NCBI RefSeq assembly: GCF_000412675.1
Contig: NC_021505.1
Location: 6,092,702 to 6,156,701, forward strand
From: Pseudomonas putida NBRC 14164
Lineage (GTDB): Bacteria; Pseudomonadota; Gammaproteobacteria; Pseudomonadales; Pseudomonadaceae
Direction: 5' to 3'
DNA length: 64,000 nucleotides
The notes under the pieces were generated by a model. The model worked only from the letters and a program-made list of their open reading frames with translations, was not told where the DNA came from and ran no database searches. A program made the translations under genes and the position numbers. Shown in pieces: positions 35,734 to 46,239 of this stretch; positions within the stretch are counted from its first letter, which is position 1, and each line of letters starts with the position of its first letter.

Positions 35734-35737
<4 letters not shown>
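35111..35737 (-). CDS. DUF1826 family protein
   Basis: A 208-residue soluble protein of a family commonly encoded with COG0523 GTPases in pseudomonads. Visible conserved pieces are GVNLAVWRRRLP (about residues 28-39), CPRFHVDNVPLRLLTTYAGPGSEWL (about 120-144) and the C-terminal HRSPSGQQGRLLLSLDW. The HxD arrangement, with an Arg/His-rich barrel end, recalls cupin or 2-oxoglutarate oxygenase folds, but that is only a guess. The start ATG overlaps the zigA stop (ATGA), and GAGGAGG lies 7 nt upstream, so it is coupled to zigA. A role in zinc limitation is inferred from context. Confidence 0.83.
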
Positions 35738-36942
<1,205 letters not shown>

Positions 36943-36989
36943 GGCGAAACCTCTTCAGGCGAGCGCATTCGAAACGATGCATTGCACAA

Positions 36990-37004
36990 TGTTATAAAGT
37001 AACA
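36990..37004. promoter_or_regulatory. Candidate Zur box
   Basis: TGTTATAAAGTAACA matches the gammaproteobacterial Zur core TGTTATANTATAACA at all but two positions and has 5-bp inverted arms. It lies 48 nt upstream of zigA and 53 nt upstream of the divergent small secreted-protein gene. Confidence 0.72.
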
Positions 37005-37056
37005 ATACAATTTCGCCAAGCCGTTCTCGACGGACGAGTATTCACCGGGGATGAAA

Positions 37057-37437
37057 ATGATTCTGCTGCGCGCCATGGTGTTGCTGTTGCTCGCCATGCC
37101 TACTTCACTGACCGCCATGCCAAAGAACAGCCCGTTGGCGATGTGTACACGCAGCGCGACACTGCTTGCCTGCCAGGACGGCAAAGGCAGCTATTACAGC
37201 GTGCGCAGCGAAGGCAATACCTTCTACCTGCGCGGCTACGACTTCAGCAGCCGGCGCCTGTGGGCACAAACCAACAGCCGCTATGGCACGTTGACCTTTT
37301 TTACCGGCCTGGCCAGCGATGGCGAAGCCTGGGTGGGTTATAGCCGTCGCGTTGGCTGGACGACCCTGAACCGCGTATCCAGCTCCTGTGGGCAGCGCTT
37401 CAAGCTGCATTGCAGCCTGATCGGCGGTTGCCACTGA
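37057..37437 (+). CDS. Small exported cysteine-containing protein in the zinc locus
   Basis: I do not recognise a family. The 126-residue product has a signal peptide (MILLRAMVLLLLAMPTSLTA), then a mature domain with five cysteines (about residues 30, 39, 111, 119 and 125) and two histidines close to the last three (HC at 118-119, CH at 125-126). The pattern C-x7-C-x5-C-H at the C-terminus could be disulfides or a metal site. The middle is Tyr/Arg-rich (YYSVRSEGNTFYLRGYDF). GGGG lies 6 nt before this ATG. It lies between the Zur-like box and folE2 on the same strand (25-nt gap), so it probably is zinc-regulated with folE2. Confidence 0.7.
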   Translation: MILLRAMVLLLLAMPTSLTAMPKNSPLAMCTRSATLLACQDGKGSYYSVRSEGNTFYLRGYDFSSRRLWAQTNSRYGTLTFFTGLASDGEAWVGYSRRVGWTTLNRVSSSCGQRFKLHCSLIGGCH

Positions 37438-37462
37438 TGCCTCTTTTTGTTTGGAAAGCCAG

Positions 37463-38368
37463 ATGACCCAGCTCAAGCTCCCCGACATCGCAGCACAAAC
37501 CCTGGAGTACACCTTGCCTTTGGACTGGGTGGGCATGTGCGGGATTGCCTTGCCTGTGCAATTCGAAGGGCGCACCGCAGCCGCCAAAATCGATGCAGGG
37601 GTAAGCCTGGTAGACGGCAGTTCACGCGGTATCCATATGTCGCGACTTTACCTTGCCCTTGAGACACTGGAGCACCAGCCCCTCACTCCACTCGCAATCA
37701 GACAGCTACTGGCCGGTTTCCTGAGCAGCCATGAAGGCCTTTCTTCGGCAGCCTACCTGCGGCTGCGGTTTGAGCATCTGCTGAAAAGGCCGGCCTTGAT
37801 CAGCCCCTTGGCAGGCTGGAAAAGCTACGCCGTTTCGGTCGATGCACGGATAGAAAACGAAGTGTTCCACGTGGAACTATCTGTTTCCGTACCCTATTCC
37901 TCTACCTGTCCATGCTCAGCTGCGCTTGCACGCCAGCTGATCCAACAGCAGTTCCTGGACGACTTCAGCGAAGACCAAGTCGAAAAGTCCGCAGTAATGC
38001 AGTGGCTTGGCAGCGCCGAAGGTATTGTGGCGACGCCGCACAGCCAACGAAGTACCGCCCACATTCAAGTAAGGCTGCGCAGCAATGAGCACGTATTACC
38101 CATCACCGAATTGATCGATTGCATTGAGGCAAGCTTGGGGACCGCTGTGCAAACCGCGGTGAAGCGTGCGGACGAGCAAGCCTTCGCCTTGGCCAACGGG
38201 CAGAACCTGATGTTCTGTGAAGACGCCGCACGACGCCTGCACAAGGCGCTACGGCAATTGCAATGGAGCACGGCCTTCAAGCTGCGCGTGGAGCATGCAG
38301 AAAGCCTGCATGCCCACGACGCCGTCGCCACCAGCCAATGGCAATGGGACGTCAGCTGCGCGGTTTGA
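37463..38368 (+). CDS. folE2: GTP cyclohydrolase FolE2
   Basis: Makes 7,8-dihydroneopterin triphosphate from GTP, the first step of folate (and queuosine) synthesis, as the non-zinc-dependent alternative to FolE. The 301-residue product contains VDGSSRGIHMSRLY (about residues 50-63) and the catalytic-Cys segment STCPCSAALARQLI (about 150-163). FolE2 is often induced by Zur in zinc-starved cells, which fits its place beside zigA and a Zur-like box. The ATG follows GGAAAGCCAG. A parS-like 16-mer lies in the coding sequence (37863-37878), and the last 17 nt overlap the convergent DUF3617 gene. Confidence 0.93.
   Translation: MTQLKLPDIAAQTLEYTLPLDWVGMCGIALPVQFEGRTAAAKIDAGVSLVDGSSRGIHMSRLYLALETLEHQPLTPLAIRQLLAGFLSSHEGLSSAAYLRLRFEHLLKRPALISPLAGWKSYAVSVDARIENEVFHVELSVSVPYSSTCPCSAALARQLIQQQFLDDFSEDQVEKSAVMQWLGSAEGIVATPHSQRSTAHIQVRLRSNEHVLPITELIDCIEASLGTAVQTAVKRADEQAFALANGQNLMFCEDAARRLHKALRQLQWSTAFKLRVEHAESLHAHDAVATSQWQWDVSCAV
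37863..37878. other. parS centromere-like site inside folE2
   Basis: TGTTCCACGTGGAACT matches 15 of 16 positions of the Pseudomonas parS palindrome TGTTCCACGTGGAACA and contains the perfect 14-bp core. It lies 17 kb from parB. It encodes VFHVEL in FolE2. Confidence 0.85.
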
Positions 38369-38879
38369 CCGTGCCACAGTCATTGCCCAGCCACACCGCA
38401 CGGGTGTTCATGCTGCCTTGCTGCTGCACACCCGAAGCGTTGAAGGTACCACTGACCTGCGTGGTGAATTCCCGGTCACTGAGGAAGGTGGCCTGGCCAG
38501 TGCCCTGTGCCTTGGGGCAGCTGAACTGGAACTTCCACACATTGCCGGTACGGTCGGTGATCTTCTGCGTGCAGCCCGACTTCGGGTCCTGCAGTGGGAT
38601 GTCGTTGGTTGCCACCTGCTCTGGCGTCAGGCACGAACGCACGCCGTTGCCACCAACCGTCACCCCTTGTTTGGCCAACACCCCTTCCATCATCGCGCGC
38701 TGCTCTGGCGGCAGGTTTTTCAACTGACCGAGCATGAACTGCATGTCGGGTAGCGGCTTGCCATCGACCTGCATGTTGCTGGTGGTCAGCTCCCACAAAC
38801 CTGGTTGCAGCACCTGCGCATGCACCAGCGGGCTGCTCGCAGCCAGGGCCAACGCCAACAGTGGCAGACGAATCTTCAT
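38352..38879 (-). CDS. DUF3617 family exported protein
   Basis: A 175-residue periplasmic protein with a signal peptide (MKIRLPLLALALAASSPLVHA) followed by QPGLWELTTSNMQVDGKPLPD, the usual beginning of DUF3617. The domain has conserved cysteines in VRSCLTPEQ, SGCTQKI, FSCPKA and GNDCGTVKP, probably two disulfides. Function is unknown. AGGAGCG precedes the ATG. It ends inside the 3' end of folE2 on the other strand and is divergent from cls. Confidence 0.85.
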   Translation of the reverse strand: MKIRLPLLALALAASSPLVHAQVLQPGLWELTTSNMQVDGKPLPDMQFMLGQLKNLPPEQRAMMEGVLAKQGVTVGGNGVRSCLTPEQVATNDIPLQDPKSGCTQKITDRTGNVWKFQFSCPKAQGTGQATFLSDREFTTQVSGTFNASGVQQQGSMNTRAVWLGNDCGTVKPRS

Positions 38880-39010
38880 GGACGATCGCTCCTGAAAAAA
38901 CCGGCCAATCGGGCCGGGCTGAACCTTGGACGCCAAATCCACCTTCAGGTTGCAAGGCGGACCGGGAACGTGTTCTGTTAGCTCAAGTGTACTCGGCAAG
39001 CAGGATGCAT

Positions 39011-40450
39011 ATGGACTACCACAGCCCCTACTTTTTTGGTTACCTACTCGGACTGATTCACCTACTGGGTATCGTCGCCGCACTGCACGCAATCTTCACC
39101 GTGCGTACCGCCCAAGGTGCAATCGCCTGGGCCATGCCCTTGTTCTTCATCCCCTACCTTACCTTGATCCCCTACCTGGTCTTCGGCGCCCGCTCGTTCT
39201 ATGCCTACATCAAGGCCAGGCGCCAGGCCAACCAGGAAATGCACGTGGCCATGGCCAATCTCAACTGGCGGCCCTGGGTGGAAGAAGCCCTGACCGCCCG
39301 TGAATCAGAAAGCTATGCAGCCCTGCGCGCAATGCCAAAACTGGGGCGCATGCCCTGCCTGGCGAACAACCAGGTGAAGTTGCTGATCGATGGCAAAGCC
39401 ACGTTCGATGCCATCTTCGCCGCCATCGACAAAGCCCGCGACGTGGTGCTGGTGCAGTTCTTCATCATCCATGACGACACCCTCGGCAAGGCATTACAGC
39501 AGCTGCTGCTACGCAAGGCTGCCGAAGGAGTGCAGGTGTTCGTGCTGTATGACCGCGTTGGCAGCCATGCCTTGCCAGCCAGATACAGCCAGCAGCTGCG
39601 CGACGGTGGTGTACAGATTCATGCCTTCGCCACTCGCCGCGGATGGTTCAACCGCTTCCAGGTGAACTTCCGCAACCATCGCAAGATCGTGGTAGTGGAC
39701 GGCCTGCTGGGTTTCATTGGTGGGCACAACGTAGGTGACGAATACCTCGGTGAGCACCCGAAACTTTCCCCCTGGCGCGACACCCATGTACAGATCGGCG
39801 GGCCGGTGCTGGCCTGCCTGCAGGAGTCGTTCGCCGAGGATTGGTACTGGGCCACGCGCCAGCTGCCGCCGCTGATCCTGCCAGATACCTACCCAGATAA
39901 CGGGGTGCTATGCCAGGCCTTGGCCAGCGGCCCGGCCGACCCGCAGGAAACCTGCTCGCTGTTCTTCCTCGAAGCAATTCATTCAGCTACCCGACGGGTG
40001 TGGATCACCAGCCCTTACTTCATCCCTGACGAGGCAGTGTTCGCCGCCTTGCGCCTGGCAGTCCTGCGTGGGGTCGATGTGCGAGTGCTGATCCCGTCGC
40101 GGCCAGACCACCGGGTGGTCTATGCCGCCTCCAGCCTGTTCGCCTTCGAAGCGGTGCGCGCAGGTGTACGCATGTTCCGCTATCAGCCGGGCTTCCTACA
40201 TCAGAAGGTGGTGCTGGTGGATGATGATGTCAGCGCGATCGGTAGCGCCAACCTGGACAACCGCTCTTTCCGTCTGAATTTCGAGATTACCCTGCTGACA
40301 GTCGACCGCAGCTTCGCAGACCAGGTCGAGCACATGCTGATCAACGACTTTGAACAATCGCGGGAAATTACTGCGGAGGACAGCCTAGACACGCATCGAC
40401 TGCAGCAATTGGGCATGAGGATCGCACGGCTGATTTCGCCAATCCTTTAA
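39011..40450 (+). CDS. cls: Cardiolipin synthase
   Basis: Membrane phospholipase D-type enzyme that condenses two phosphatidylglycerols to cardiolipin. The 479-residue product begins with two membrane helices (about residues 5-60), followed by two HKD domains: FRNHRKIVVVDGLLGFIGGHN (about 218-238) and FLHQKVVLVDDDVSAIGSANLDNRS (about 395-419). Both HxKx4D triads are intact. I chose the second of two close ATGs, since AGG lies 6 nt before it. Length equals the bacterial ClsA type. Single gene, divergent from the DUF3617 gene. Confidence 0.95.
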   Translation: MDYHSPYFFGYLLGLIHLLGIVAALHAIFTVRTAQGAIAWAMPLFFIPYLTLIPYLVFGARSFYAYIKARRQANQEMHVAMANLNWRPWVEEALTARESESYAALRAMPKLGRMPCLANNQVKLLIDGKATFDAIFAAIDKARDVVLVQFFIIHDDTLGKALQQLLLRKAAEGVQVFVLYDRVGSHALPARYSQQLRDGGVQIHAFATRRGWFNRFQVNFRNHRKIVVVDGLLGFIGGHNVGDEYLGEHPKLSPWRDTHVQIGGPVLACLQESFAEDWYWATRQLPPLILPDTYPDNGVLCQALASGPADPQETCSLFFLEAIHSATRRVWITSPYFIPDEAVFAALRLAVLRGVDVRVLIPSRPDHRVVYAASSLFAFEAVRAGVRMFRYQPGFLHQKVVLVDDDVSAIGSANLDNRSFRLNFEITLLTVDRSFADQVEHMLINDFEQSREITAEDSLDTHRLQQLGMRIARLISPIL

Positions 40451-40465
40451 GCTAAGCAGTCTGAG

Positions 40466-40505
40466 TGTGGGAGCGGCCCTTTCGCGACACAAGGCCGCTC
40501 CCACA
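40466..40505. repeat. REP-like palindrome, shortened variant
   Basis: TGTGGGAGCGGCC and GGCCGCTCCCACA flank 14 nt with the degenerate core TTTCGCG, between convergent cls and cfa. It may also serve as a terminator, though no T-tract is present. Confidence 0.8.
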
Positions 40506-40523
40506 AAATCCGCATCTACATGC

Positions 40524-41708
40524 TTAGCGATACAGGTCTTCGCGCGTCCAGGGCAGGTCATGGTGCCCGTCGGCGTATGGCTTCACTGCCAAGATCTGGT
40601 GCAGGTTGATCCAGCCCTTCTCAAAGGCATACGCGCACCCTGCGAGATACAGGCGCCAGATACGCAGGGTCTTTTCCGGCACCAGCGCTGCGGCCTTGTG
40701 CAACTGGTTCTCAAGGTTGGCGCTCCAGTGATGCAAGGTCTTGGCGTAGTGCAGGCGCAGGCTTTCCACGTCTACCACCTCCAGCCCCGCTTCACAGATG
40801 TTGGCGCTGATCATCGACAGGTGAGGTAGCTCCCCATGGGGGAACACGTAGCGGTCGATGAACTCACCTGCACCACGCCCGACCGGGCGTCCATCGATGT
40901 GCTTGGCGGTGATACCGTGGTTCATCACCAGCCCCCCTTCCCTCACGGCGCCGAACAGTTTCTGGCAATACAGCGCCAGGTTGGCATGCCCGACATGCTC
41001 GAACATGCCAACGCTGACAACCTTGTCGAAGCGGCCATCCTGAGGCAGGTCACGGTAGTCGAGAATCTGCAGGTCGACCTTGTCGGCCAAGCCTTCGGCC
41101 TTGACCCTCTGCCGGCCAAGCTTGAGCTGCTCCTTGCTCAAGGTGATGCCGAATACCTTGGCGTCATATTCCCGTGCAGCGAAGCGCGCAAGGCCACCCC
41201 AACCACAGCCAACGTCCAGCAGGTAGTCGCCGGCATTCAGGCGCAACTTGCGACACAGGTGATCGAACTTGTCCTGCTGCGCCTGATCGAGCGTGTTATC
41301 AGGCTCGCGGAAGTAAGCGCACGAATAGGCCATGTCCTGGTCCAGCCACAGCCGGTAGAACGCGTTGGAAACATCATAGTGGTAGGAGATGGCTTCGGCG
41401 TCAGTGCTTTTGTCATGGGCAAGCCGCGCCGGCGAAGCCTCTTCGAAATCAGGTAACAGCGCCTCGCTCAGCTCATCGCATACCCGGATGGCTTCACCGA
41501 TATCGCCTTCGAGCTCCAGCTTGCCTTCGACGAACGCGGTGCCCAACTGCTCCAGGCTTGGGTGCGTCAACTGGCTGATCAACTGTGGCTCTTTGACCAG
41601 GATGGTGACCTGCGGGCTAGGCCCCAGATCGAACTGGTTACCGTCCCACAATTTCAGCCGCAGCGGCAGATGCAGGCTCTGCAGTGCAGGTGGAAGTTGC
41701 GCGAGCAT
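40524..41708 (-). CDS. cfa: Cyclopropane-fatty-acyl-phospholipid synthase
   Basis: Adds a methylene bridge from S-adenosylmethionine to cis-unsaturated fatty acids in membrane phospholipids, usually on entry to stationary phase. The 394-residue product has an N-terminal lipid-binding region and YHYDVSNAFYRLWLDQDMAYSCAYF (about residues 107-131). The SAM motif is LLDVGCGWGGLARFA (about 160-174), and the bicarbonate-site region is GITAKHIDGRPVGRGAGEFIDRYVFPHGELP. GGAGGG lies 6 nt before this ATG; a TTG two codons earlier was rejected. Convergent with cls across a REP, and divergent from lpd3. Confidence 0.95.
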   Translation of the reverse strand: MLAQLPPALQSLHLPLRLKLWDGNQFDLGPSPQVTILVKEPQLISQLTHPSLEQLGTAFVEGKLELEGDIGEAIRVCDELSEALLPDFEEASPARLAHDKSTDAEAISYHYDVSNAFYRLWLDQDMAYSCAYFREPDNTLDQAQQDKFDHLCRKLRLNAGDYLLDVGCGWGGLARFAAREYDAKVFGITLSKEQLKLGRQRVKAEGLADKVDLQILDYRDLPQDGRFDKVVSVGMFEHVGHANLALYCQKLFGAVREGGLVMNHGITAKHIDGRPVGRGAGEFIDRYVFPHGELPHLSMISANICEAGLEVVDVESLRLHYAKTLHHWSANLENQLHKAAALVPEKTLRIWRLYLAGCAYAFEKGWINLHQILAVKPYADGHHDLPWTREDLYR

Positions 41709-41828
41709 GAACAACCCTCCTATCCGTGTTTGACCACGACGCCTGATATTTCGAACGTCGCCGGATCAGAGTAGTTCATTGGTGGAAGGTTTCCTCTAAA
41801 CGAGACCAAGGTCTAGAACCAACTGATC

Positions 41829-41855
41829 TTATCCACACAGCAGATTGTATACAAT
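41829..41855. promoter_or_regulatory. DnaA box and 12-bp palindrome upstream of lpd3
   Basis: An exact DnaA 9-mer (TTATCCACA, 41829-41837) is followed 6 nt later by the perfect palindrome ATTGTATACAAT (41844-41855), 60 nt before lpd3. The TTGTATACAA core resembles operators of FadR-subgroup GntR repressors. Confidence 0.5.
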
Positions 41856-41915
41856 TCTCGCATCTCAGCTTAACCTTGTGCCCCTCTCGCGCTTCTACAT
41901 CCTGGAGTTGAACCC

Positions 41916-43316
<1,401 letters not shown>

Positions 43317-43384
43317 GCGGAGCCGCCAGGTTGATGCAGCCGAATCACATGTCTGGGTGCGCTGTTTAGTAGGCATCAGAAAGC

Positions 43385-43412
43385 AAAAAGCCCTCCTTGT
43401 GGAGGGCTTTTT
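43385..43412. terminator. Bidirectional terminator between lpd3 and glmS
   Basis: AAAAAGCCCTCC and GGAGGGCTTTTT form an 8-bp GC stem with A/T tracts on both sides, serving the two convergent genes. Confidence 0.92.
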
Positions 43413-43470
43413 CGAATCGGACAATCAGCGTTGGTTATTCGACAGTAACCGACTTGGCCAGGTTACGCGG
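43405..43470. other. attTn7 region, unoccupied
   Basis: The last codons of glmS (TnsD-binding segment, about 43435-43470) and the insertion point about 25 nt past the stop (near 43410) are uninterrupted: the glmS/lpd3 terminator follows at once and no Tn7 end or transposase gene is present. Confidence 0.75.
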
Positions 43471-45270
43471 CTGGTCCACGTCGGTGCCTTTGAGCACGGC
43501 CACATAGTACGACAGCAGCTGCAGTGGAATGGTGTACAGGATCGGCGCCAGCGCATCGGCGATGTGCGGAACCTTGATCACGTGAGTGCCTTCACCATTG
43601 GTCATGCCAGCGTGCTCGTCGGCGAACACTACCAACTCGCCACCACGGGCACGCACTTCCTGCAGGTTGGATTTCAGCTTCTCCAGCAGCTCGTTGTTCG
43701 GGGCAACGGTAACCACCGGCATGTCGTTATCCACCAGTGCCAGCGGGCCGTGCTTCAGCTCGCCGGCTGGGTAGGCTTCGGCGTGGATGTAGGAGATTTC
43801 CTTGAGCTTGAGCGCGCCTTCCATCGCCACCGGGTACTGTGCACCACGGCCGAGGAACAGGGTGTGGTGCTTGTCGGCGAACAGCTCGGCGATTTTCTCG
43901 ACAGTAGCGTCCATGGCCAGGGCTTCACCCAGGCGGGTCGGCAGGCGACGCAGCTCTTCAACCAGCTCGGCTTCGACGCCCTCTTCCAGGGTACCGCGAA
44001 CCTGGCCCAGAGCCAGGGTCAGCAGCATCAGCGACACCAACTGAGTGGTGAAGGCTTTGGTCGAGGCCACACCGATTTCCGGGCCGGCCAAGGTCAGCAG
44101 GGTCAGGTCAGATTCACGCACAAGCGAGCTGATGCCCACGTTGCAGATTGCCAGGCTGCCGAGGAAGCCCAGCTCCTTGGCGTTACGCAGCGCGGCCAGG
44201 GTGTCGGCGGTTTCGCCAGACTGCGAGATGGAGACGAACAGGGTATCCGGCTGCACCACCACCTTGCGGTAACGGAATTCACTAGCCACTTCCACCTGGC
44301 ACGGGATGCCAGCCAGGCTTTCGAGCCAGTAACGGGCGACCATACCGGCGTGGTAGCTGGTACCACAGGCAACGATTTGCACGTTGCGCACTTTGGCGAA
44401 CAGGTCGGCAGCCTTCGGGCCGAAAGCCTGGACCAGCACGTTATCCTTGCCAAGGCGGCCTTCCAGGGTGCGCTGAACAACGCTTGGCTGCTCGTGGATT
44501 TCCTTGAGCATGAAGTGGCGATAGTTGCCCTTGTCGGCAGCTTCGGCACCTTCATGGTACTGCACGGTTTCGCGCTGGACCTTATTGCCTTGCTGATCCC
44601 AGATGGTGACCTGGTCACGGCGGATTTCAGCGATGTCGCCTTCTTCCAGGTACATGAAGCGGTCGGTGACCTGGCGCAGGGCCAACTGGTCGGACGCCAG
44701 GAAGTTTTCACCCAGACCCAGGCCGATGACCAGCGGGCTGCCGCTGCGTGCAGCCAACAGGCGGTCAGGCTGCTTGGCACTGATCAGTGCCAGGCCGTAG
44801 GCGCCATGCAGGCGCTTCACAGCGGCTTTCAGGGCATCGGCCAGGTCCGGGGTGCTCTTCAGGGTGTGGTGGATCAGGTGGACGATGACTTCGGTGTCGG
44901 TCTGCGAATTGAAGACGTAGCCCAGGCCTTTCAGCTCTTCACGAAGCTCTTCGTGGTTTTCGATGATGCCGTTGTGCACCACAGCCACTTCATCGCCCGA
45001 GAAGTGCGGGTGGGCGTTGCCTTCGGTTGGCGCACCGTGGGTAGCCCAACGGGTGTGGGCGATGCCCAGCTGGCCGGCCAGTGGGTCGGCTGCTACAGCA
45101 GCGTCAAGCTCGCTGACCTTGCCGATGCGGCGGCGGCGCTGCAGTTCACCGCTCTGGGTGAGCACGGCAAGACCGGCGCTGTCGTACCCGCGGTACTCAA
45201 GACGCTTGAGACCTTCGATCAGAATGGCTGTGATATTGCGCTCGGCGACGGCACCAACGATTCCACACAT
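43435..45270 (-). CDS. glmS: Glutamine-fructose-6-phosphate aminotransferase GlmS
   Basis: Makes glucosamine 6-phosphate from fructose 6-phosphate and glutamine, the committed step to UDP-GlcNAc. The 611-residue product starts MCGIVGAVAERN with the catalytic Cys as residue 2 (class II glutaminase domain, about 1-225). Two SIS isomerase domains follow (about 290-430 and 460-600), with CGTSYHAGMVARYWLE and SISQSGETADTLAALR. It ends in the conserved PRNLAKSVTVE, whose codons are the Tn7 target. The ATG is 3 nt after the glmR stop. Forms a peptidoglycan-precursor cluster with glmR and glmU. Confidence 0.98.
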   Translation of the reverse strand: MCGIVGAVAERNITAILIEGLKRLEYRGYDSAGLAVLTQSGELQRRRRIGKVSELDAAVAADPLAGQLGIAHTRWATHGAPTEGNAHPHFSGDEVAVVHNGIIENHEELREELKGLGYVFNSQTDTEVIVHLIHHTLKSTPDLADALKAAVKRLHGAYGLALISAKQPDRLLAARSGSPLVIGLGLGENFLASDQLALRQVTDRFMYLEEGDIAEIRRDQVTIWDQQGNKVQRETVQYHEGAEAADKGNYRHFMLKEIHEQPSVVQRTLEGRLGKDNVLVQAFGPKAADLFAKVRNVQIVACGTSYHAGMVARYWLESLAGIPCQVEVASEFRYRKVVVQPDTLFVSISQSGETADTLAALRNAKELGFLGSLAICNVGISSLVRESDLTLLTLAGPEIGVASTKAFTTQLVSLMLLTLALGQVRGTLEEGVEAELVEELRRLPTRLGEALAMDATVEKIAELFADKHHTLFLGRGAQYPVAMEGALKLKEISYIHAEAYPAGELKHGPLALVDNDMPVVTVAPNNELLEKLKSNLQEVRARGGELVVFADEHAGMTNGEGTHVIKVPHIADALAPILYTIPLQLLSYYVAVLKGTDVDQPRNLAKSVTVE

Positions 45271-45273
45271 GTT

Positions 45274-46050
45274 TTATTGCTCCTGGCTGATCGCGGCGCA
45301 GATCAGGTTGATGCCGCGGGCTTGAATTTGTTCGCGTGCCGCTGCGGGCAGGCGTTCGTCTGTAATAAGGGTGTGCACGCTGCCCCAGGGCAGCTCAAGG
45401 TTGGGGATCTTGCGCCCCACCTTGTCCGACTCGACCATCACGATCACTTCACGGGCGACTTCGGCCATGACGCGGCTAAGCCCGAGCAGCTCGTTGAAGG
45501 TGGTGGTACCCCGGCCCAGGTCGATGCCGTCGGCGCCGATGAACAGCTGATCAAAATCGTAAGAGCGTAATACCTGCTCGGCCACCTGGCCCTGGAACGA
45601 CTCGGAATGGGGGTCCCAGGTGCCACCGGTCATCAGCAGCACCGGCTCGTGTTCGAGGTCGCAAATGGCTCGGGCCACGTTCAGCGAATTGGTCATCACC
45701 ACCAGGCCGGGCTGGCGCCCCAGTTCGGGGATCATGGCTGCCGTGGTGCTGCCGCTGTCGATGATGATGCGCGCATGTTCGCGGATACGCCCGACGGCGG
45801 CACGCGCAATGGCCTTCTTGTAGGAAGACACAGGCTGGGCCGGCTCACCGAGCAGTTCTTGCGGCACCGGTACCGCACCGCCATAGCGCCGCAGCAACAG
45901 GCCGTTGGTTTCGAGGGCAGCGAGGTCTTTGCGAATGGTCACTTCCGACGTTTCGAAACGCTTGGCCAAGGCGTCCACGCTCACTTCACCCTGCTCGCTG
46001 AGCAAAGCCAGGATATTGTGCCGCCGCTGGGGCGTATTTCGTTTCGACAT
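45274..46050 (-). CDS. glmR: DeoR-family regulator GlmR
   Basis: A 258-residue DeoR/GlpR-type regulator. It has an HTH at about residues 5-60 (RRHNILALLSEQGEVSVDALAKRFETSEVTIRKDLAALE, the DeoR signature) and a sugar-phosphate-sensing domain (DSGSTTAAMIPEL, MTNSLNVARAICD, FIGADGIDLGRGTTT). By position between glmU and glmS it is GlmR, described in P. aeruginosa as affecting glmS and antibiotic susceptibility. Only 3 nt separate its stop from glmS, so the two are co-transcribed. Repeated TTTCGTTTCGA/GTTTCGTCA motifs around its start suggest autoregulation. Confidence 0.92.
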   Translation of the reverse strand: MSKRNTPQRRHNILALLSEQGEVSVDALAKRFETSEVTIRKDLAALETNGLLLRRYGGAVPVPQELLGEPAQPVSSYKKAIARAAVGRIREHARIIIDSGSTTAAMIPELGRQPGLVVMTNSLNVARAICDLEHEPVLLMTGGTWDPHSESFQGQVAEQVLRSYDFDQLFIGADGIDLGRGTTTFNELLGLSRVMAEVAREVIVMVESDKVGRKIPNLELPWGSVHTLITDERLPAAAREQIQARGINLICAAISQEQ

Positions 46051-46146
46051 TCGCGCTTAAGTTTCGTTTCGAAAGATAATGGTTGCAATCAAAACCTAAG
46101 ACGCTCGTTTCGTCAAGCAGTTGCTGCCCTGTGGATAGTTTCGTCA
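46037..46146. promoter_or_regulatory. Repeated TTTCGT motifs, candidate GlmR operators
   Basis: TTTCGTTTCGA occurs at 46037-46047 (overlapping the first glmR codons) and 46062-46072, 25 nt apart. GTTTCGTCA occurs at 46107-46115 and 46138-46146, 31 nt apart. DeoR/GlpR proteins bind such TTTCG repeats. Confidence 0.55.
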
Positions 46147-46181
46147 GATTTTGCGCTCCCACACCGGATTGCCGATCGGCC

Positions 46182-46216
46182 AATAAAAAAGCCGACTTAT
46201 TCACATAAGTCGGCTT
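46182..46216 (-). terminator. Rho-independent terminator after glmU
   Basis: On the minus strand AAGCCGACTTAT pairs with ATAAGTCGGCTT across 4 nt, followed by TTTTATTG, 24 nt after the glmU stop. Confidence 0.93.
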
Positions 46217-46239
46217 TCGATTGAACAGCTGTGAATAAC

